DNA of 64,000 nucleotides. It comes from JALEFZ01 sp964564415. GTDB lineage: Bacteria; Bacteroidota; Bacteroidia; J057. Below the pieces are notes generated by a model. It searched no databases. It saw only the letters and a list, made by a program, of their open reading frames with translations, and had not been told where the DNA came from. The DNA lies in NCBI GenBank assembly GCA_964564415.1, contig CAZMAV010000011.1, positions 93,735 to 157,734 on the forward strand, given 5' to 3'. The position numbers and the translations under genes were made by a program. Position 1 is the stretch's first letter. Each line of letters begins with the position of its first letter. Shown here one piece after another: positions 58,397 to 64,000 of the stretch.

Positions 58397-58507
58397 ATGA
58401 ACCAAACTACTACTTATAAATTAAGCAGACAGCTAACTATGAAAAGACAACTTGTCCAACTTATATCCTTAAAAAGAGTAGAACCAAATGGAAAAAGGCT
58501 GATTTAA
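58397..58507 (+). CDS. Possible 36-residue basic peptide
   Basis: ATG 58397 to TAA 58507: MNQTTTYKLSRQLTMKRQLV, QLISLKRVEPNGKRLI. It is Lys/Arg-rich and starts 31 bp after the GNAT stop; a hairpin with AAAAAGAGT/ACTCTTTTT (58471-58479, 58508-58516) and T-run follows. It could be a small protein or chance. No ribosome site is clear. Confidence 0.2.
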   Translation: MNQTTTYKLSRQLTMKRQLVQLISLKRVEPNGKRLI

Positions 58508-58590
58508 ACTCTTTTTTTCAATTTAGCTTTTCTTTTGTTTCGATTGAGGCACTTTTTCCCAAAAATCTAACAATTTTTACGATGAATCTT

Positions 58591-61221
58591 CTACCTAAGT
58601 TGCATTCGTATTCCCATTCGGTAACTTTGATCAGATTCATGATATTTCATAGGGCCTAAGTATAGCCTTGCCCCCAAAGAATCGGAGCGGTCTTTCACCT
58701 CTGGATGACCAAGGCTAAAGGAAAGGTACCCTTCCCTACGAATCAGAAATTGCCATTTTTTATCCTGAGGAAAAAAGGTCAACCAATCCAGATTATCCCT
58801 CACATAAGGGGGAGAGGAAGGTGTAAAATCGGTCATTAGCTCTGAAATTCGCCTGGTTTGAGGAATTTCTCTTTCTTCTTTCCATCCTACCCACCCATCT
58901 CCGGCGTCGATGTTCATCAAAATATTGAAGAGTAAATCCCTGTTTTTTTCCTGGGGACGCAGGATAGCTTGGATTCCAATTTCTCCTGTATCGTATATTT
59001 CAAAGGTAAAGGTAAATCTCATCTTCCCTTCTTTCTCCGGACTTACCCATCCCTGGTATGCAATTTTTACAAAGGAATCCTCTGCCTTTTCAACCTCAAT
59101 TTTTTCAAAAATAATACTTTCAGCAAGGGCGATCCCTTTGCTTGATTCCTCTAAAACCTTACCCTTGTATCGAGTAGGAAGGTACAAAGGGAAATTCAGT
59201 ATCTCTTTATCTCCGATTTTAACATTCTCCAGCATCCTAATCCCCTTGTCAAAATTCAGGGATACTCCCTGAAATCTTACGTCAAGATTGGTGGCAGATT
59301 CCTGGATTTCAAGTTTGGTCTTACGTGGCGGGGATAAAAGGGGGCTGGCACTGTAGGTACAATAGGAGGCTTCTGAGATCAAAAAGTCCTTGTCTAAGAA
59401 TTCATGTTCTTCTTCGGGATAAGCCTTGACCCTCAGGCAAGTTTCCCTTGGTATGCTCCCAAAAGGATAGGGCACCTTGTAGTGAAAGTCCCTGAAATAG
59501 GGAGGGAGGGGAGATTGAAGGATTTGGGTAGAATCCTCATTGATCAATTCCCAGATGAGCCTGACCTTGGAGAGGTTCCGGAAGGCATAGCTGTGTTTGA
59601 GCAACAGGTGATCCTTTTTACAGATCAGTTGGAGGGGACTGTAGAGGTCCTTCAGATAGGAGAGTTCGGGTTGAGCTTTCCTGTCGCCAGTCACAAAACC
59701 ATCTTTTAAAAACTGAGAATTTCGGGGAGACTTCTCAAAAAAAGATTTTTTGTCAGCCCATGCACCTAGGACAGTAAGGAAAGGAAGTTCGGGCAGTTTT
59801 TCTAAGCGTCTTCTGGCATCACCACGACTGAATTCAGGACCTTTAAATAAGCTATTGGCCCGGAATTGGGTTTCGGACCAAAAAGGGATATCGGGAGCAT
59901 CGCTGGCCAGGGAATAGCGGTCCGGGTACACATGAAGAAGAACGGATGCGTAGCGGGCTTCCATTTTGAGTCGGCGCTCGGCATATTCGAGGTCCAGGTA
60001 TTTGTCATCCCCTAGCTTACTGATGATGTACATGCCTAATTCTTCGCAAAGGGTATAAAATTCCGGTGGTCCTGCCTGATCTATATAGACAGTATTGATG
60101 TGGTTGGCTTTCATGATTTCCAGGTCTCTCCTAATGTCTGCCACAGTCAATGCATGGCCTTTTTGGGGATGGAAAAAGCGATAGCAAACCCCTCTTAGAG
60201 GAATGAATTTTCCGTTTAACAGGACTTTATTTGATTTTTCACCCTTGCGGCAAAGGGCAATTTTCTGTCTTATTTCCTCTATGACCCTTCCTTTGCCATC
60301 TATCAGCCTGACGTCCAATTGATAGAGGTAGGGATTCTCTGCGGACCAATAAAGGATGTAGGGAAGTTGCTGGATAAAGCGGAAGGGGAAAGATTTTTTC
60401 TCACTTTTAATCCTCTCCTCTCCTTCAAGAATAGGATTGCCATCAGGGGTAGAGAGGGTATAGCTCAGAACCAATAGCTGCTTTTTAGCTTTTTGTCCCT
60501 CTATCAGCCTTCCCCTAAGTTCGAAATTTTCCTCGGCATCCAGTCCAGCCCTGCATCCCTCAAGATGGTTTTCGGGTTTGTGAACCAGGAATATTGACCT
60601 GTCCAACCCCATTCCCTGGGTCAAGGTGTCCGATTCAAGTAAAACTTGTATGAACAGGGTATTCTTGCCCGGCTTAAGGTGTGGGTTGAGACTGATGGCA
60701 GTACCAAGGTCCCCCAAACGAAGATTTGAGACCATATGTTCATTGAGGAAAATTCTCATTTTGGGTCCTCCACCGTGAAGCCTGAGGTAGACCAGGCCTT
60801 TTTTCCAGGATGGAGGTAGGACAAAATCACACGTGTAGATTCCCAATTTGACTTTTTGAAGGGAATCTTCCTCACTTTCTGAAGGGGAAACCCTGCTCTG
60901 GTAATGCTCTAGTATATTGCCGGGAACATGTACAGAGGTCCATGTAAGGCGGGAAAGAGCTGAGTAGGGGAGATAATTCTGGGATGAGGGTAGGAGGGCA
61001 AAATCCCATTTTTCAGAGAGTGACTCTACCCAGGGAGAGAGTTCAGGATTCAGGTAGAGGCCAGAAATCGGTTTAGAAAAGGAGGGTATCCAGTCCTGTG
61101 TCTCCAATAGAGGGTATTGTTCTTTGGGAAGGCCGGGGGATTGGGACAGGCCGTGTATAAAAATCAGGCAAAGAAAGAAGAAGGTGACATATCGTTGTAA
61201 ATCAAGGTGCATGTCCGGCAT
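58591..61221 (-). CDS. Secreted GH2/LacZ-derived protein without the catalytic glutamates
   Basis: 876 residues. Signal peptide ends FIHGLSQS. The N-terminal jelly-roll and Ig domains follow LacZ order. LLNGKFIPLRGVCYRFFHPQ, GHALTVADIRRDLEIMKANH and YTLCEELGMYIISK align with the LacZ barrel start, where NRHEHHP and TSHYP are expected; here they read CYRFFHP and YIDQAGPP. FLKDGFVTGDRKAQPELSYL aligns with the later 'NGLVFADRTPHPAL' section. Between these, the segment that holds the acid/base GNES Glu and the nucleophile CEYAHAMGN Glu is shortened to about 110 residues, and both motifs are absent. It is probably non-hydrolytic, for example sugar-binding. Single-gene unit. Confidence 0.75.
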   Translation of the reverse strand: MPDMHLDLQRYVTFFFLCLIFIHGLSQSPGLPKEQYPLLETQDWIPSFSKPISGLYLNPELSPWVESLSEKWDFALLPSSQNYLPYSALSRLTWTSVHVPGNILEHYQSRVSPSESEEDSLQKVKLGIYTCDFVLPPSWKKGLVYLRLHGGGPKMRIFLNEHMVSNLRLGDLGTAISLNPHLKPGKNTLFIQVLLESDTLTQGMGLDRSIFLVHKPENHLEGCRAGLDAEENFELRGRLIEGQKAKKQLLVLSYTLSTPDGNPILEGEERIKSEKKSFPFRFIQQLPYILYWSAENPYLYQLDVRLIDGKGRVIEEIRQKIALCRKGEKSNKVLLNGKFIPLRGVCYRFFHPQKGHALTVADIRRDLEIMKANHINTVYIDQAGPPEFYTLCEELGMYIISKLGDDKYLDLEYAERRLKMEARYASVLLHVYPDRYSLASDAPDIPFWSETQFRANSLFKGPEFSRGDARRRLEKLPELPFLTVLGAWADKKSFFEKSPRNSQFLKDGFVTGDRKAQPELSYLKDLYSPLQLICKKDHLLLKHSYAFRNLSKVRLIWELINEDSTQILQSPLPPYFRDFHYKVPYPFGSIPRETCLRVKAYPEEEHEFLDKDFLISEASYCTYSASPLLSPPRKTKLEIQESATNLDVRFQGVSLNFDKGIRMLENVKIGDKEILNFPLYLPTRYKGKVLEESSKGIALAESIIFEKIEVEKAEDSFVKIAYQGWVSPEKEGKMRFTFTFEIYDTGEIGIQAILRPQEKNRDLLFNILMNIDAGDGWVGWKEEREIPQTRRISELMTDFTPSSPPYVRDNLDWLTFFPQDKKWQFLIRREGYLSFSLGHPEVKDRSDSLGARLYLGPMKYHESDQSYRMGIRMQLR

Positions 61222-61402
61222 AGAACCTTCTCAGATTTTTGGAATTTTTTCTTAACGTCTGGTCCTGGAAACCTCTGCTACATTTTATTTGGATGTAGTC
61301 AACTAGTTGATCTTGATGGACCCAACTGAAGAAACATTCGCATAAATCGTGCCTACCCTCGTAATTTCTAGAAATAGGAGGAAGTTAATGCTGATATAAG
61401 GA

Positions 61403-62077
61403 TCAGGAGGCTGGAAGCATGGCCTTTGGGTTTTTCTTCCTGTACTTTCGCCCCCAATACATTCCCAAGATACTTCCGATAAAAGTAGGGAGGAGCCAAG
61501 ACAAGATTCCAGGGAGGAGCCCACTGTTATTTACCAGTAGGGCTGTGAAAGCGGTTATGAGACTACCATTCATTTTGCTGATATGTCCCAACAGCCAGAA
61601 GCGGGGATGTTGGGGGCCTTTTACATAAAGTTTAATATCTCCGTAGACAAACAGGCCTGCAATTCCGCCAAAAACCAACCGTATTATACTGGTATTTCCT
61701 CCCAGCAGAAGCAGGTAACTTCCATAAGTGATCATAGCCAAGGAAAATATTCCCATCAGTCCGCTTAGGGCCCAGTCAAAAGCTGCGGGCCTTTGTCCCT
61801 GACTCAGTTTTTTGAGTTTTAGCATGCGCAAACCAGAGGCTACCAGGTAGAGTCCAAATATTCCTATGGAGAATAGGAAAAGATTTTGATGGCCTGGAAG
61901 GACGGAAATTAGCAGAGCCAGCAGGGCAGTAGCGATCAGTGAGTAAGCGAAGATCTTACCAAAAAGCTTATGCCATTTTCCTCCCTTTTTGCTAATAGCG
62001 GCCAGAGGCCCGAATACAATACTCGAGGTTCCGAGGCCAATGTGTATGTAGATCAGAATTTGTATCAATTTTTCCAT
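61403..62077 (-). CDS. DUF2306-like membrane protein
   Basis: Start at ATG 62077 (MEKLIQILIYIHIGLGTSSI), giving 224 residues; the frame is open to 62146 but the leader is weak. Six or seven hydrophobic helices. The motifs IHIGLGTSSIVFGPLAAISK, GGKWHKLFGKIFAYSL and a later HISKMNGSLITAFTALLVNN match the pattern HIxxGxxxxxxGxxxxxSKKGGKxHRxxGxxF of DUF2306-type proteins. His residues in helices could bind haem or metal; that is speculation. Divergent from the small peptide/FG-GAP unit. Role unknown. Confidence 0.72.
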   Translation of the reverse strand: MEKLIQILIYIHIGLGTSSIVFGPLAAISKKGGKWHKLFGKIFAYSLIATALLALLISVLPGHQNLFLFSIGIFGLYLVASGLRMLKLKKLSQGQRPAAFDWALSGLMGIFSLAMITYGSYLLLLGGNTSIIRLVFGGIAGLFVYGDIKLYVKGPQHPRFWLLGHISKMNGSLITAFTALLVNNSGLLPGILSWLLPTFIGSILGMYWGRKYRKKNPKAMLPAS

Positions 62078-62154
62078 TTTATCTTTTTTGGACCTATTAG
62101 CCTTACTGCTATTAAAAACGAAAAGTTTTTCTGATGAAGCAGCCATAAAAGGAG

Positions 62155-62262
62155 ATGAAATATAGCCTGGCCTTAGGAATCGTATTTGGGCTGTTTCTTA
62201 TTATTCCATTTTTTATATTTATGGGTAGTTTAGAAATGAATATGCTACTAAAATTGCTATGA
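62155..62262 (+). CDS. 35-residue membrane peptide, ATGA-coupled to the next gene
   Basis: ATG 62155, stop TGA 62260-62262. The sequence reads MKYSLALGIVFGLFLIIPFF then IFMGSLEMNMLLKLL: one transmembrane helix and a short amphipathic tail. AAAGGAG precedes the ATG, a rare good Shine-Dalgarno in this window. The stop shares ATGA with the start of the FG-GAP gene (62259), which suggests translational coupling. Confidence 0.5.
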   Translation: MKYSLALGIVFGLFLIIPFFIFMGSLEMNMLLKLL

Positions 62263-63959
62263 ATAAAATGTTGCCAATCAAGGATTTGTGTCTCTTTCTT
62301 ATGGGGCTAAATCCTATTTTTTTGCAGGGACAGGTCGTATTTTCAGATCAGTCTGATCAGGCGCGAATTGGTGAAACAGGGCCAAACTACGGGGTTGCCA
62401 TCGCAGATTATGATAAAGATGGATGGGAGGATATCTATATCACCCGTAGGCCCGGCCCTAACCGACTCTTCAAAAATATTGGCGGAAGCTTTGTAGATGT
62501 GGCTCCTTCTGCCGGTGTGGACGTATCGCTTAATACCAAAGCGGCTATTTGGGCCGATTTTGACAATGATGGCTGGTTGGACCTATTTTTAGCTAATGCT
62601 AAAGGGCAGAACGATCAGCTCTTCAAGAATAATGGCAATGGCAGTTTTACGGATATTTCTGCTTCTGCAGGCATACAGCATCAGGGCAATCCTTTTGCCG
62701 CTATCGCTGGAGATGTAGACCGGGATGGATACCTAGATATTTACCTTGTACATTTTGACGGTCCCAATGTCCTGTGGTACAACAATGGAAACCTTGGCTT
62801 TACAGATATTACGGCTGAAGCCGGAGTGGAAATGGATCGGGTAGCCATGGGAGCGACCTTTATCGACTTTGACCGGGACGGCGATCAGGATATTTATCTC
62901 CCTCATGACGGGTATGGCCCCAACGTCATGTTTGCCAACGACGGAAGCGGTTCCTTTTACGATGTAGCACCTGGAATAGGGGCAGATATAGCAGCTTTTG
63001 GCATGGGGGTGGATGTAGGGGACATCAACAATGACGGATGGCCGGATATGTACATCACCAACCTTTATCCTAATAATCTCTTGCTCAATGATGGACAGGG
63101 GAGTTTTGTAGATATAAGAGACAGTGCTGGTGTAGGTGATCCGGGGATGGGCTGGGGAACGGCTTTTCTAGACGTCGACAATGACGGCTTTCAGGATATC
63201 TACCTGGCCAACACTCCCAAGGATCCCAATGTCTTGTATCATAACAATGGAGATCTGACATTTACCGATATCAGTGCCGGTACTCCCATCAGCAGTCCAA
63301 GAGGCAATGGATTTGGAGTCGCGACATTTGATTATAATAAGGATGGAAGGGTGGACATTCTTCTGACCAACTCCAACGATACCGTCGGTCTTCAGCTATT
63401 CAGAAATGACACAGAAAACGACAATCATTGGTTGTCGGTAAGCCTGGAATCTCAAAGACAGCACGTGTCGGCAATCGGTGCACGTGTAGAAGTTATCGCC
63501 CAGGGGCACTACGGAACAGATATGATTTCCGGAGGTTCGAGTTGGGTTTCCCAGCATAGCCCCATCCTTCATTTTGGGCTAGGAGAAGCCTTGATGGTAG
63601 ATACCCTTCGCATTACTTGGCCAGATGCCAGTGTAGAGGAGCATTATCAAATAGCCACCGATCAACTATTCAAATCCATCCAACTTGGCCTTCCCGCTTC
63701 AGTCGCTAAGGAATACTCACAAGAGCTTCTGGCCTATACCACAGAAAGCCATCTGCACCTGAGCTGGACCCCAACTCAGGCAAAAGCAAATGTGAAGATC
63801 ATGAACCTAGAGGGAAGAACTTTGGGGAAATTTTACAATCTCTCACGGGGGCAGTTGAGCATTCCCATTCATCATTGGCCATCGGGATTCTACCTGGTAC
63901 AATTAGAAATGGGAGGGAAACACGAGTACAAAAAAATCTTATTGCCTAAGGAACGATAA
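62259..63959 (+). CDS. CRTAC1/FG-GAP-type secreted protein with T9SS sorting domain
   Basis: 566 residues. Signal peptide to about residue 25. At least seven VCBS/FG-GAP beta-propeller blades follow, each with a calcium loop like DYDKDGWEDIYI, DFDNDGWLDLFLA, DVDRDGYLDIYLV, DFDRDGDQDIYL, DINNDGWPDMYI and DVDNDGFQDIYL. Residues about 385-470 are an ASPIC/UnbV domain (ENDNHWLSVSLESQRQHVSA, GARVEVIAQGHYGTDMISGG, VDTLRITWPDASVEE). The last about 70 residues are a type IX sorting domain (NVKIMNLEGRTLGKFYNLSR and WPSGFYLVQLEMGGK). It is probably exposed on the cell surface for adhesion or polymer contact. Its start overlaps the small membrane peptide by four bases. Confidence 0.9.
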   Translation: MNKMLPIKDLCLFLMGLNPIFLQGQVVFSDQSDQARIGETGPNYGVAIADYDKDGWEDIYITRRPGPNRLFKNIGGSFVDVAPSAGVDVSLNTKAAIWADFDNDGWLDLFLANAKGQNDQLFKNNGNGSFTDISASAGIQHQGNPFAAIAGDVDRDGYLDIYLVHFDGPNVLWYNNGNLGFTDITAEAGVEMDRVAMGATFIDFDRDGDQDIYLPHDGYGPNVMFANDGSGSFYDVAPGIGADIAAFGMGVDVGDINNDGWPDMYITNLYPNNLLLNDGQGSFVDIRDSAGVGDPGMGWGTAFLDVDNDGFQDIYLANTPKDPNVLYHNNGDLTFTDISAGTPISSPRGNGFGVATFDYNKDGRVDILLTNSNDTVGLQLFRNDTENDNHWLSVSLESQRQHVSAIGARVEVIAQGHYGTDMISGGSSWVSQHSPILHFGLGEALMVDTLRITWPDASVEEHYQIATDQLFKSIQLGLPASVAKEYSQELLAYTTESHLHLSWTPTQAKANVKIMNLEGRTLGKFYNLSRGQLSIPIHHWPSGFYLVQLEMGGKHEYKKILLPKER

Positions 63960-64000
63960 AAAAATAACTTGTTAAAAAGTCGTATCTTTCTTCCAAAGGC

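Overview
The window comes from a Bacteroidota chromosome, most likely a Saprospirales- or Cytophagales-type marine or freshwater bacterium. The signs are a fused LpxC/FabZ gene, secreted proteins with type IX secretion (T9SS) C-terminal sorting domains, a DUF3276 PUR protein, a DUF2795 protein, many lipoproteins, few Shine-Dalgarno sequences and TTG/ATG starts. I cannot place it to genus from sequence alone. No rRNA, tRNA, CRISPR array or intact insertion sequence was seen.

Layout. 1-4.5 kb: start of a histone-deacetylase-like gene running off the left edge, a GIN-domain surface protein, a membrane protein, threonine aldolase, a Gfo/Idh/MocA oxidoreductase and an FKBP-derived lipoprotein. 4.6-11 kb: gamma-glutamyltransferase, the wreck of a DadA-like FAD oxidoreductase, a class V PLP enzyme, a 7-TM protein and a sterol-desaturase-family enzyme. 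11-21 kb: a DRTGG/BioD-like ATPase, a T9SS cargo protein behind a nested palindrome, DUF3276, an Nmad3 protein, ychF, a thioesterase, a YihY protein, and an APS reductase with a MoeB/rhodanese protein. 21-26 kb: three tandem OmpA/thrombospondin-type-3 outer-membrane proteins. 26-31 kb: hydrolase, YjbQ, an orphan acyl carrier protein, DUF1853, YdcF and an M20 dipeptidase. 31-39 kb: a minus-strand run carrying a BatA-domain protein, a dihydroorotase-like pseudoenzyme, lpxD, lpxC/fabZ, lpxA and an ABC ATPase; this is the lipid A module. 39-46 kb: DUF2795, a FecE-like ATPase, meaB, dnaA and small lipoproteins. 46-56 kb: a cohesin/dockerin-like T9SS protein, OtsA-OtsB trehalose synthesis, mpl (murein recycling), a CBS protein and an orphan ParA. 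56-64 kb: a Tat-type sugar isomerase with a damaged start, an alpha-L-rhamnosidase-derived lipoprotein, a gene-free stretch ending in a strong terminator (possible small RNA), an acetyltransferase, a LacZ-derived protein without its catalytic glutamates, a membrane protein, a 35-residue membrane peptide, and an FG-GAP/CRTAC1 T9SS protein.

Main threads. Most of the window is ordinary housekeeping and envelope biology. The unusual material is: an LpxA enlarged by an internal duplication of about 72 residues; several proteins that keep an enzyme fold but have lost catalytic residues (dihydroorotase, esterase, rhamnosidase and beta-galactosidase types); a 14-17 bp palindromic motif in three intergenic places, two of them next to gene debris; a 111-bp nested palindrome with alternative pairings; an orphan structured-RNA candidate; and an unannotated small membrane-protein gene overlapping its neighbour by ATGA. 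I did not find a convincing complete new defence or mobile system.
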